From Stereocaulon alpinum (taxonomy: Eukaryota; Ascomycota; Lecanoromycetes; Lecanorales; Stereocaulaceae), in contig JAEUBA010000007.1 of the NCBI GenBank assembly GCA_018257865.1, forward strand, positions 1 to 64,000: a stretch of 64,000 bases of DNA, given 5' to 3'. The notes under the pieces are model-generated. The model made no database searches, had not been told where the DNA came from, and saw only the letters and a list, made by a program, of their open reading frames with translations. Each line of letters starts with the position of its first letter. Within the stretch, counting starts at the first letter, position 1. Position numbers and translations under genes: made by a program. Below are positions 22,767 through 33,769 of this stretch, in pieces.

Positions 22767-25700
22767 ATGGAGGGTCTTCTCGCTCCAATAACAACAACCG
22801 TCAAGTCAGACATTGTGCAACAAGAGAATCTCCTCGTGCCAGTGAGGACAGAGCCGAGCGACGGAGGAAGGCAGATATCCTCTCTCAACGGTCCAGAAAC
22901 TATACTAGAGGTCCTGAAATCGAAGCCTGACCATGAGGAACTCGGTAGAGTCCTTCGCTGGCTCAAAGCGACGACAGATGCGCGTGAAGGCTTCAATATC
23001 AATATACCTGGTCCTAAAGCTGCTCAGGTTGTCTATGTTTTAGTCAATCACATCATTCCTGATTACTGGGCTACACTAAGCGGGAAAAGGACCAATAAGT
23101 CCACAGGAGAGCGATTGTTGATTCGCTGCCTCAGCAGTGTGACTGGCATTGGCGCGATTGTCGCTCGCCTCCGTCAGCTACTTGACCAGCTAAGAACACC
23201 CCTGGGTCAAGCTGAGATCTCGGGTTTCAATAGATTTCAGCCACTAGAAATACTGCTAGATGTTCTCGAAGCCGTTTTGGACAGTGATGCCTTCGTCGCT
23301 TCTGTATGGAATGACATCGATTCCTACATCTCTCAATCGTCTCTGAAATTGCTACAATGGAAAGAATTCGTATCTTTAGTGGCTTCGGGCAAAGTGCTGT
23401 CTATTGCAAGCGAGACGAGTTTGGCACTGGATGCCGTGAGCGAGAGTGTTGCAAATGGTAGCTGGGTGGGCAATGGCTTTGATTATGCTACTTGGCTTGG
23501 GAGGAATGTAAAACATATGATCAACACGTTACCCAAGAATGAAGTAGCCAGTGACAAAGCTCTATCACAGCTTCTAAGGAAGGCCTTGAACTTGGGTTAC
23601 ACAGGTCAGTTTAGAAGTGAAATTGTGGTTGTGTACGAAAGCTTATACTTGAGTAATAGATCATATCGTTCAAGCAGGTTTTTCGGATCTATTGAACGGC
23701 ATTGACCGGTCTCTCGAGAAGATCGGGGATCTAATGAGTCATCTCTCGAGTCAGGAGCAGAAAGTGTTGGTATACTCTGTCATCCGAGCTCTCTCAAAAC
23801 TCCACCTTTCCCGCCCTCATTCCACTGCAACCAATGACATCTCGGGTGATGAAGGTCGAGGAGGCGTTGCAGCGCTCCTAGTAGCGCTTGTCAAGACTAC
23901 TCAATTGCATCAAGACGTTCTAGTCGACTGGCTCGCTGGCACCTCGGCTGATGCCTTTGGCTGCTGTCATGATGCTCACAGAGCTGTGATGGCAGCACTG
24001 TCCCTTCACACCGGTAGATCACTCGAGGCTCCTCCAGCGTTAGTGGTGATGGCTGACAACAGGAAGATCAAATGATGAAAGCGTTACAGATTAGCTTGGA
24101 AATATTTGGAGACAAGCTCTGTATAAAGCACGCACCAATGCTCCACCAAGAAGGTTTGACGCCTTTGTTAACATAGTAGTAGCGCTACTTTACTGACATT
24201 GCACAGTCAATGCCCAGATATTACTCATGCTTGTCGGTTACGTCTGCCGTACGGATAAGAAAAGCCTCACAATTCTAGCTCGTTCCAGCATCTACCTGAA
24301 TGCCATATCCAATCGTATTGCAGCGTCTTCACCAAGAGCCCGCTTCCTGGGTATGGTTGTTGGTACTGCTATGTCTAAGCTCGTCGATTCTGAGGGCAAA
24401 AGCATGGTTTTCAGCGCGGAGGAGCTGAGTGGCTCTGATGGACAATGGTACGCTTGTTTGACAGATGTCAACGATAGGATCGGATCTATAAGTGATCTCA
24501 AGCCCACTCAAACACCCACAGTCAAGTCTCCTGGAAAGACAACACAACTCGCGACGAGGAATGTGAAGCCTTCCAGGCCGATGAAAGCTCTGGATAAAAG
24601 CTCCAAGATCATGTCGATCGAAGAGATTGAAAATGACTCCGAATCCGAAGTGGAAGATCTGCCAATATATGAGAAGCCGGACTCTGACCCTTCGGACGAA
24701 GATGAAGACCCAACCTTAGTGCAAAGAAGCAGGCCGACAGCCCCTGTGTAAGTCTTGCAGACTCAAAATCTGTTCACAATTGTATATTTACGGCTGTTAT
24801 TCCAGGTACATCCAAGACCTCATTGCCGGTCTTCGGGATACAGAAAACTTCGACCGCCACAAACTTGCTCTCACTACTGCATCTAGCCTCGTCCGCCGTA
24901 AAGCAACTTTTGGCACTGAAGTTTCCGATAACATCGAAGAATTAGCCACACTTCTCGTTGGTCTGAGTGACAAGTGGGAAATAGAGAACTTTCAGAAAAT
25001 GCGTCTTCAAGGCATGATAGCCGTGCTAACCGCCGAGCCTCTAAGAATGGGACAATGGTTCTGCATGACATTCTACAACGGCGACTACTCAATGGGGCAA
25101 CGAGCATCAATACTCACAACCCTTGGCTTGGGTGCCAGAGAATTAGCTGGACTCGGAAAAGAAGACGCAGTCTTAACAGGCGCCAACGCCTCTGAAAATG
25201 CCTTCCCATCCAAAAGACTACCGGACAAATTGCACAAACTGTACGCTTCAGAAGCGGCCCCAATGACCGCCCTATCCCAACAGCTTGAAAGAACCATGAT
25301 CCAACCAATGGCCGCCGAAGCAGCAGACAAAATCTCCGGTCCCAATGCCCTCAAAGTCCGCACATTTTCCTCACGCATGGCCGTCGAAAAGAAACGACAA
25401 AAGCCCATCCCTAATGCCCTAGCCAAAGTAGTAGCCGAAGGCTTCTTCTTCCCCCTTACAGGTCGCTGGCGGATCCACCTACAAGCCAAGTATACCATAC
25501 ACCATCCTACCCCCGCATATCATAACTAACACCTACTCTCCCAGCGGCGAAAATACAACCCACACCGCCCCCTTCCTCCTAACCCACCTCCTAAAAACCC
25601 TCTCCCTAATCCTCCACGCCTCCGGAACCTCAACCCTCTTCCTCCCGCAAATGACGTCCGAATTCTGGGACCTACTCCTTTCCCTCCGGCCCCGAGCCAC

Positions 25701-25968
25701 CGACCCCTCTGTCCTCGAAGCCCTCCTGTTCGCGTTCCTAACACTCCTGGACATCAATGGAAATGATCAGCGACGACTGGCGGAAGAGCATGCGAAAGAG
25801 CTCTTGGAGACGCAGGAGTGGGTCGGGAATGTATTTGAGAGGATTGGGGGCGGGAGCGAGGAGGGTGATCGGATTAGGATGTTGGCTGCTGGTGTGTTGA
25901 TGCGGACTAGGGAGGTGGTGGAGAGGTATCAGAGGATGTTGATGGGGGATTTGGTTGATTATATGTAG
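22767..25968 (+). CDS. TEL2: Telomere length regulation protein Tel2
   Basis: Tel2 is the scaffold of the TTT complex (Tel2-Tti1-Tti2), which with Hsp90/R2TP matures PIKK kinases such as TOR, ATM and ATR. Inferred exons are 22767-23604, 23678-24013, 24067-24153, 24207-24747, 24806-25489 and 25545-25968, in phase throughout and giving 969 residues. The start MEGLLAPITTT is the first ATG. The C-terminal Telomere_reg-2 domain begins at exon 5 (YIQDLIAGLRDTENFDRH, then FYNGDYSMGQRASIL). An acidic linker (NDSESEVEDLPIYE) precedes it, as in other Tel2 proteins, where it is a CK2 phosphorylation region. GFFFPLTGRW and the terminal REVVERYQRMLMGDLVDYM match fungal homologues. The acceptor of intron 2 (ending GAAG) was chosen because it alone keeps the frame. 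Confidence 0.9.
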
Positions 25969-26442
25969 TCCGACATAGGGACTTATACGCAGCATACTTG
26001 TAGAGCTCCAACCAGCCTATCGCGCAGGGGGAGAATACATTGTCTTAACACCCAGCAACCTCTAAATCCGCACAACTGCCGCCTTGACATTCTAGTGATC
26101 CTAGCGACCCAAGTGGTAATAACCTCGCATGAGGTGCGGTTGAGCTACGACATCCAACGCTCAGTAGAAGTATGCTCAGATAGGTTAAGCTCCTCATCGT
26201 TGTGTTGTGGTGACCGCGCTTAGAGTGGCTGGAGCGGCTCGCGAGATAGTCAATATCAAATTGGTCACCTTGTTAATAAGGGCCTGGGGAATGTGTGTTG
26301 AAGGGTAAGAGGGTGGGGGAGACGTGTGGCTTAAGGTAGGGCTGTTGAGGCTGCTGTTGTAGGATGTAAGGGTGCTAGGTATAAAGTGTGAGAAGACTGG
26401 GAAATAGGATGGATGTATCTGTAAAGCAAGGTAGAATCATAC
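25969..26442. other. Convergent 3' intergenic region
   Basis: It lies between the 3' ends of TEL2 and the phosphoesterase gene. No coding exon, tRNA or repeat is recognised. Confidence 0.5.
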
Positions 26443-27390
26443 TTAGAACTGGCTACCCTTCTCCAGATAGAGGTCCGCCATCAATCCTAAGTGATCAGTA
26501 ACGAATTGACCTGTCCCAATTCCCTCCCCTTCTTCCAACCCCTCTACTTCCTCCTCTTCACCTATATCAATCCTAATCCCCGCACCAAAGCGTCTCAAAT
26601 TCCTAATCTGTACCTTCCCGCAAAATAACACCTTATCCAATCTCGAAAACCCATACCGTCGTCCCGACTCTCCACTCTGCATTCCCCACGTAAACCCCTC
26701 CTCCTGGCCTTCCACACCTCCGTTTTCCAGATATGCATCTTTCAAGCCATATTCGGTATGTAGTGTCCGATCGAACTCCTCGATAGCGTTGAAATCACCA
26801 GCCATAACCCCAGCATCCATATATTGCGCGCGTAGGTACTGGCTCGCAACCTCGACCTGCCCAGGGCGCAAACGCGGATGCGCTACTAAGCTCTCTAGGT
26901 GCGTATTGCACAGGCGTACGACGGTGAATTTATCCCTAATCTCGACGTAAAGTCCATCGCGGCCCATATCGCTCGTGTATCTAGTGCGGAATACCTGGAC
27001 AATAGGTAGGTTCTTGCTTATGAGCGTAGTGGTGCCGTAAAAGGAAAGCCAGTTCGAAGAATCGATATCTGTGATAAAAAAGCCGGACTGGACCCACGGC
27101 GTTGATTGGATGATGGCAAGATCTTCAGGTACCATTTCCTGCAAGAAGATGACGGAGGGCTGTCCTTTTGGGAGGGCGGCAAGTTGGGTTTGGAGGTGTT
27201 GCAGCGCAGCTATCATTCGCTGATTTCCGTTGGGTGTTTGGAAATCGATGTTCCAAGTGAAGAGCTTGATTGGGGATGGTAGAGCCGGGATTTGGGGGCA
27301 GAGATTCGTTTCCTGCCACTTTCCGTTCTGGTGGGCGTAACATGCTTGCTTAATCTGAGTGGAACCTGGTCTTCCAGCCACATGATCCAT
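26443..27390 (-). CDS. Endonuclease/exonuclease/phosphatase family protein, TDP2-like
   Basis: The 315-residue protein carries the metal-dependent EEP fold. Visible catalytic motifs are TWN at 45-47, LQE with Glu 85, NTHLES with His 164, GDFN with Asp 199 and Asn 201, SRLDKV at 249-254, and TDH with Asp 299 and His 300. The HLES and RLDK motifs and the spacing resemble tyrosyl-DNA phosphodiesterase 2, which releases topoisomerase II from DNA 5' ends, but substrate cannot be read from sequence. The open frame continues 132 bp upstream without an ATG, so I start at 27390 (MDHVAGRPG). An upstream exon cannot be excluded. Confidence 0.8.
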   Translation of the reverse strand: MDHVAGRPGSTQIKQACYAHQNGKWQETNLCPQIPALPSPIKLFTWNIDFQTPNGNQRMIAALQHLQTQLAALPKGQPSVIFLQEMVPEDLAIIQSTPWVQSGFFITDIDSSNWLSFYGTTTLISKNLPIVQVFRTRYTSDMGRDGLYVEIRDKFTVVRLCNTHLESLVAHPRLRPGQVEVASQYLRAQYMDAGVMAGDFNAIEEFDRTLHTEYGLKDAYLENGGVEGQEEGFTWGMQSGESGRRYGFSRLDKVLFCGKVQIRNLRRFGAGIRIDIGEEEEVEGLEEGEGIGTGQFVTDHLGLMADLYLEKGSQF

Positions 27391-28530
27391 TTTTAGGAGG
27401 TCAATAGGAAATCGCCGTTCGGCTGGCTTTCTGAAGATTTGGTTGATGTAACGGGTCAGCTTCAGGGCTGCTGCGCCTGATGGAGGTATCGTACAAGACG
27501 ACAAGGTGGAAGATTCAGGCAATCGAGATTCACGGCTGCCTGAAGTTGCTGCATCTTGGCCATGGACTGATAGGGACTTGACTCCAGTACTTCACTGTAG
27601 CCTTGGTGTGGACGGTCACTAATCTCTGTATGGTGACTCATTGGAAGGGATGATGGTTCTGCAAGTCATCCAGTGGCTTGCAAGGATCTATCCTAGTGCC
27701 AAGCCTTCTAAGGGCCTTACGACGACCTGCATCAACATACCTAGTATATCCATTCCTAGCTGCACCCACGTGTTTCCTATCTCGATCATGCAAGACGATC
27801 TACTTCTCGCCATCCTCACGATCCTCAGGATCTTTTATCCAGTATGCGCATCCTCGTTACCTGAGTCCTGCGGTCTGTTTCTTGATTGGAGCGTCTTGAT
27901 TGCTGCATATAGGCTTGCAGCGGTAATCTCAGCGGCTCTAGATTGATTGCTCGCATCGCGGTACCTGAAGAATGACAACTTAAAAGATCCTTCTAGCAGT
28001 CCCAATTGGGGGCTGACATGGATGAGGCCCGAACGGTCGACGCCTCGACTGGCCAAGTGCAGATTGAGGCTTTGTACCTGATATCTTGCCATGGTGATTG
28101 TAGTTGCGCTTTGATCGTTCATTGCACTGCTATGCTGTATATTTGTAATCACTTGCGTCCATTATGTGGAAAGAAGGCTTTGGCCGAGATTGAGCATTGA
28201 CTTTCGTCGCCACACCGTTGTGATGATGATGAGCCACGACTCGGTCAACGAGCACCAAACTCTTGTTGATACAACAAACATCGACTTAACACATTGACGC
28301 GCGCCCTTCAGCAAGCGCGCATTCTGTTTCGAGAAAGTATTCTATACTTCTGTTGGAACCTGTTGTGGCTCTACGCTTATCTCTACATCGGTCTTTATTC
28401 GAGGACACTCAGGCTCCTACATATTGTACTTAGAATCCTATTGGTATGCGAGGCACACTTGACGACCGAAAAGCAGTCCTAGCCTTTCATTTGCGCAATC
28501 ACAGGCAAGTGGAGGAGATCGTCTACGAAG
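27391..28530. promoter_or_regulatory. Divergent intergenic region, nothing specific recognised
   Basis: This 1.1-kb spacer lies between the TDP2-like gene (minus) and the next plus-strand gene. Short ORFs occur on both strands but none looks like a protein. Both promoters must lie here. Confidence 0.4.
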
Positions 28531-29583
28531 ATGACTCCGGATAAGATCAAAAAACCTCTACCATCGTCCACATCCAGGATATTCCCTGAGCAGCCAAAGA
28601 CCGTTCAGCAATGGCAGGTCGCACTTCGGCGCATCAAAGTTCTATATCTTGGTGGCCATTGGAAGCAGTGCGTTACACGATGCAATCAGCTCTTACGCGA
28701 AGAGAAATCACAGGTAGGATCGCACTATGTCCAGTCGCCAACGCGTACTGAAGAGTGTTATCAGCTTAACCCCCTTTACTCAACCTACATCTACTTCTAC
28801 TCTGCACTGTCCAGCGAATCCGTAGCTCGCCATGCCCACGACCTCTCAACCTCAAAGCTCCAAACACTAAAAGAAGCAAAGATATCCTATCTAGCAGCCT
28901 CATCATCCCTACCAATCGCAGACAAGATCTCATATGAGGACAGCGAAGACTGGGACCATGAATCAGCCTTCACAAACACATCCTCAGCATCAGAAGAATC
29001 CGCCATCTTATACTACTACCAATCGAACCCACATGTACCAGACCGTCTCGGCTACGCTACCTCACCCTCATCCATCGACTCAAACGATACAGTCCGCAAA
29101 ATGAAACCACTGCGACCATCAACGCTGCACATCCGCAAATCAATCAGCTTCACGAACCAACAAACCGGCGAACTAATGCACCTAGGCCAGTTCCCCGCAC
29201 CACCAGACACCCCCCCCTTCACCCCCCCACCCAGATCAACAAGCCTCCAAACCACCACCCCAGCCTCAATAACCTTCCCCACAGCTTCCACCTCCTGGCT
29301 CCACTCCCGCGCCTACGAGCGCTACAACACCCACCTCGACTCCTTCTCCGAAATGCTAGCCAAGCACATCCGCACCATCGACACTCTAATCCAAGCGACT
29401 CAAGAAGCACAAGCTGCACGGCATACGATTAAGCGAATGGCGAGTTATGGCGATGATGAAGATGCTAGAGCGAGGGATTTGAAGGCTCGGATTGCGAGGT
29501 TGAAGGCGGGGGGGTGGCGGAGGGAGAGGTTTGTGCCGGAGAGGTATCAGGAGCTTTGTGAGGAGGCGTTGGGGGAGTTGTGA
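28531..29583 (+). CDS. Uncharacterised conserved-type fungal protein, helical N-terminus
   Basis: A single exon encodes 350 residues from an ATG. The first 130 residues (WQVALRRIKVLYLGGHWKQC, then CNQLL, then YIYFYSALSSES) have the spacing of a short TPR-like helical hairpin array. This is my pattern reading and not a firm domain call. The middle (about 150-260) is Ser/Thr/Pro-rich and probably disordered, with phosphosite-like stretches. The C-terminus (about 265-345) is helical and charged (LKARIARLKAGGWRRERF). No catalytic motif or membrane segment is seen. Function is unknown. Confidence 0.65.
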   Translation: MTPDKIKKPLPSSTSRIFPEQPKTVQQWQVALRRIKVLYLGGHWKQCVTRCNQLLREEKSQVGSHYVQSPTRTEECYQLNPLYSTYIYFYSALSSESVARHAHDLSTSKLQTLKEAKISYLAASSSLPIADKISYEDSEDWDHESAFTNTSSASEESAILYYYQSNPHVPDRLGYATSPSSIDSNDTVRKMKPLRPSTLHIRKSISFTNQQTGELMHLGQFPAPPDTPPFTPPPRSTSLQTTTPASITFPTASTSWLHSRAYERYNTHLDSFSEMLAKHIRTIDTLIQATQEAQAARHTIKRMASYGDDEDARARDLKARIARLKAGGWRRERFVPERYQELCEEALGEL

Positions 29584-30058
29584 GGGCAGGGCGGGTGGTG
29601 GGCGTGGGTATTTGGTGGCCTACTTTTAGGGCGTTCTATGGAGGCGTTGCTGAGCTGTGAAGCCGACCTTTGGGGTGCGGGGTTGAGCGTTGATTTGTAC
29701 GATATGAGGGGATTGGAGGCCCGGCTTTGAATGGTTGTTGATGGACTAATGGCGTGTTGTAATAGGGGACTGGTGTTGTCTTTTCGGTTCTCCGTTTCTC
29801 GGTTGTCGTTAGCTTCGTGGCATGCAGGATGCTGCATTTGAAGATCGGTCGTTTTCGAATCGGCTTCGTGGATTGGATTCTTCTGTACATATTCACTTTG
29901 ATGATGGTGTAGCAGTACGAGGTCGTTCTTTAAGCACATGAAAACTTCGAATCAATAATGCACTATTTTCTCCCAAGCGATCCTTGACCGCTATACACAA
30001 TATTTACAATCTCCCTAAACGCCTGCACGTCTTTTCCTTCCCCCTCCCTCCGTCCTTA
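29584..30058. other. Convergent 3' intergenic region
   Basis: It lies between the 3' ends of the uncharacterised gene and NUO49. The minus-strand ORFs here have no recognisable product. Confidence 0.5.
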
Positions 30059-31551
30059 CTACCGATCAACCTCCCCAAACACCAAATCCATCGTCCCAAT
30101 AATAGCCACCGCATCCGCAAGCAAATGCCCGCGACTAATCTGGTCAAAGCTCCCCAAATGCGCAAACCCCGGCGCGCGAATCTTACACCGATACGGCCTC
30201 TCACTCCCATCACTAACAACAAACACCCCCATCTCTCCCTTCGGCGCTTCAATAGCCGAATACGTTTCTCCAGGCGGGACCGTATAGCCTTTTGTGAAGA
30301 GTAGGAAATGGTGGATCAGGGCTTCCATGTTTTCTTTCATTGCGGCGCGGGGGGGTGGGGAGATTTTGTAGTCTTCGACTCTGATGGGGCCGGGGGGCAT
30401 TTTGTTGAGGCATTGGTGGATGATGCGGAGGGATTGACGGAATTCTTCCATGCGGCAGAGGTAGCGGTCGTAGCAGTCTCCGTTTACACCGACGGGAACG
30501 TCGAATTCGACTTGGTCATAGGCATCATAAGGCTGGCTTTTGCGGACGTCCCAGGGTACACCTGATCCTCGTAGCATGACGCCGGAGAATGAGTAGTTTA
30601 GAGCATCGGCGGCGCTGACGACTCCGATTCCTTTTGTGCGGCCGATCCAGATTCGATTGTCTGTGAGAAGTTCTTCGGTCTCGTCGATACGGTCGCCGAA
30701 TTGGGTGGCCCATTGGTAGATATCGTCGAGGAGGCCGAGGGGAAGGTCTTGATGTACGCCACCGGGGCGGACGTAGGCGGCGTGGAGACGGGCGCCGGAG
30801 ACGCGCTCGTAGAATTCCTGAGATTGTCATCAATATGTGTACTTGGAGGCGGTTTGGACGGAAGTGATCGAGCGAGGCATACCATCAACTTCTCCCGTTC
30901 TTCAAACCCCCAAAGAAACGGCGTCAAAGCCCCCACATCCATAGCATGGCTAAGCACACTCATCAAATGATTTAAGACTCTCGTAATCTCTCCGAACAAC
31001 GTTCTAATCCATTTCGCCCTCTCCGGTACCTCGATATTCAACAGCTTCTCCACAGCTAGCGAGAAACACTGCTCGTTCGTCATCATAGAGACATAATCCA
31101 GCCGGTCAAAGTACGGCAATGCCTGTAAATATGTCTTATACTCGATCAACTTCTCCGTTCCTCGATGTAAGAGCCCAACGTGAGGGTCAGCGCGCACAAT
31201 CTCTTCGCCATTGAGTTCGAGAATCAAACGTAGCACACCGTGGGCGGCAGGATGCTGAGGTCCGAAGTTGACAGTATAATGTCTTATTTTGCGGTTCTCG
31301 GCCATGTTGCCGTCCTCCGGAGTCATATTCATGTGCTCAGGCTCATCTGGGTTTATAGGGTGCCCGAATCGCTCGTCTACAGGTACTAGTCTTGTGCCGC
31401 CTTGTTCAGCGGCTGCTTCTGCAGGCGAGGCATAGTGGCGTGGGAGAGATGTTGTAACGGATCGTAAGATGGTACGGGGGAGGGGGGTGGCGGGGCGGAG
31501 GCAGAGTCGCTTTGCTGAGTGCCCTGCTACGCGGGCGAAAGAGGAGGCCAT
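30059..31551 (-). CDS. nuo49: NADH:ubiquinone oxidoreductase 49-kDa subunit (complex I)
   Basis: This is the NDUFS2/NuoD core subunit of mitochondrial complex I, which helps form the quinone-binding site next to the N2 iron-sulphur cluster. Two exons (31551-30883 and 30817-30059; 65-bp intron) join in phase to 475 residues, the usual size. A basic, Arg/Ser-rich leader of about 45 residues fits mitochondrial import. Family motifs include NFGPQHPAAHGVLR, HVGLLHRGTEKL, YVSMMTNE, VRPGGVHQDLP, and the C-terminus ending GTMDLVFGEVDR. A perfect CCAAT box lies upstream of the start and HapC is encoded in the same window. Confidence 0.97.
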
Positions 31552-32275
31552 TGTGTCCGATGGCCTGCGACTGCGGATGAGGCACTGGCAAGTGTGGTGC
31601 TGTACAATTGTGGTTTGATGTTCGCCGCAAAGTATGATGCACTCGACTTTTGCTTGGCACCGCTTGCCGATTGGCTGGCGCTGACTACTTCAAGGTACTG
31701 TCTCGCATTATGTTGGAGATATCCACTTGGACAGCACTCGAGGCTACAGATATATCCAAAAGGAAAAAGCTCGCCTCTACTACCGTTGATCTGATGGGTG
31801 TCTGACCGACGAGTTGTACGAAACGCGAAATTCTAGAGATAAAGCTGTGAAGGCGCCGTTGTATCCTAGCAAGTGTTCACCATGCTAACGAGAGCGACCA
31901 CTCTTTATGCTTCCAGTGGAAGACCTTGTACATGTCCTGTCCAGCTACCTACCTCGACTACGAGAATTGCTGTTCCAGCCATAAGCTGCTGGACAGTAAC
32001 AACATCCCCTGGTAAAGGTTAATTACTCACCTGAGTCTCCATAGATCAAAGAGGGATGCCTTGAACAATTGTAGTGAGGAGGGTTGTTCTTATAACAAGA
32101 GTGAGAGGTGAGTGAGCCAGAGAAGCATAGGAAAGATGGAGGAAGGAGCTACTTGATGGTAGGTATGATCGTTTGCGCTAGCAATTTTAGCCGAGTGAGC
32201 CGATTGGCGCGCTGAACATTTGAAGCTCTCGAAGCTCTATCAACCCATTTTGTGTACTGCTACCATTATTGTCCA
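31552..32275. promoter_or_regulatory. Divergent intergenic region, nuo49 / RPC40
   Basis: The 724 bp hold both promoters and two CCAAT-type boxes. No other feature was recognised. Confidence 0.45.
31669..31676 (-). promoter_or_regulatory. CCAAT box (AGCCAATC) upstream of nuo49
   Basis: The minus-strand octamer is a perfect match to the preferred HAP/NF-Y site and lies about 120 bp upstream of the nuo49 start. A second GATTGGC lies at 32212-32218, about 60 bp before the AC40 start. The HAP complex is known to control respiratory genes in fungi. Binding here is inferred. Confidence 0.5.
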
Positions 32276-33548
32276 ATGGCTCCCGAGCCAGTATCGCCCG
32301 AAGAGGCTCGGCGGAGGAAGGTCTGTAAGCTTCTGAACTCCCTACCACTGTTAACAAAATGCTAACGCACCCAAGATCGTTGGGGTCAACGACGAAACGG
32401 TCACCAATGTCACATCCACCGACTTCCCAGGCCACTATCCTGGTGAAGACCATACCTGGAGTCTCGAGAAATTCACTGAAGTAAATCTCTCACTGCTCTT
32501 TCCCCTCACAATTCCCTCCTCGGTTCCCACCTTCCTGACCCAACCTTAGAATTTCTCCGTCCAATATCACAAAAATGCCCCCCACGATGCCGTCTTCTCC
32601 CTAATCGGTGTCGACGCCTCCATAGCCAATGCCTTCCGGCGCATACTCATCGCCGAGATTCCCACCTTAGCAATCGAACAAGTCTTTGTGCACAACAACA
32701 CCTCCATAGTCCACGACGAGGTCCTCGCCGCGCGCCTCGGCCTAGTCCCGCTAACTGCAAACCTCTCAGGTCTCAACTGGTTAAAGTTCCGAAGAAGAGT
32801 TCCCAATGATGATATTGGCGATGCGCGAGAGGAAGAGAAGAAAGACGATGGCGCAACGGATACGAATACTGTGGTGCTAAAGTTGCAAATCGAATGTAAA
32901 TGGGCAGAGGGGATTAAAGAGGGTGAGACGGATCCCAACAAGCTCTATGTGAACAGTAATGTCTATGCCAGGCATCTGGTCTTCGAACCACAAGGAAGCC
33001 AGAGCAAGCATTTCCCGGAGCCCGATGGAATAGTGAGGCCTGTGAATCCGGACATCCTGCTTGCGAAATTACGGCCAGGTCAGGTGATTGATCTAGAGAT
33101 GTTTGCTGTTAAGGGAATTGGGGCCGATCATGCGAAGTTTAGTCCTGTGGCTCCGGCTACTTATAGGCTGTTGCCCACTATCGATATCATAAGCCCTATA
33201 CTTGGGAGTGACGCAAAGAAGTTTGCTAGGTGCTTCCCCAAGGGCGTTATTGGGCTTGAAGATGTTACAGAGGAGGAGAGTGAGATTATGGGAGGAGAAC
33301 TGGAAGGGAAAGCGGGGGAGAAGAAGGCGGTTGTGAAGAATACGTTCAAGGACACCGTGTCGAGGGAGTGCCTGAGACATGACGAGTTCAAGGACAAGGT
33401 CAAGTTGGGGAGGGTTAGGGACCACTTCATCTTCAGTGTGGAGAGCACAGGGCAGTTCGAGAGTGATCGGCTGTTCCTTGAGAGCGTGGCGATACTGAAG
33501 ATGAAGTGCGTCAGACTGAAGCGGAGCTTGGCCAGTATTATGAGGTAG
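32276..33548 (+). CDS. RPC40: RNA polymerase I and III subunit AC40
   Basis: This is the alpha-like subunit shared by RNA polymerases I and III, which pairs with AC19 in the assembly platform. Exons 32276-32320, 32376-32480 and 32550-33548 join in phase to 382 residues. Conserved patterns are ANAFRRILIAEIPTLAIE (the alpha-type dimerisation motif), HDEVLAARLGLVPL, and the C-terminal block CLRHDEF, then FIFSVESTGQ, then LKMKCVRL. The first exon is only 45 bp. It is divergent from nuo49. Confidence 0.95.
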
Positions 33549-33769
33549 AGAGGCTGGAATGTGGTGTATGACCATGATTGCACGATCAAAAGCGGCATTG
33601 CAGGGCGCTGGATAATATAGAGATCTGGATAGCCTCAAGGCTGATTTCTGTCATTTGAGACAAGCTGAAGAGCTCGAAGTTTAGTACAGGAGTATCTAGT
33701 CGTGTGATGTTGTATATAGATGATTATATCATTCCCGCTCTCGCTACCCAAAAGCATCGACGACGCTTA

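Noticed and set aside
26098..26170. tRNA-like stretch with short stems on both strands
   Set aside because: The apparent anticodon loop has four bases, no proper B-box is present, and acceptor ends do not pair.
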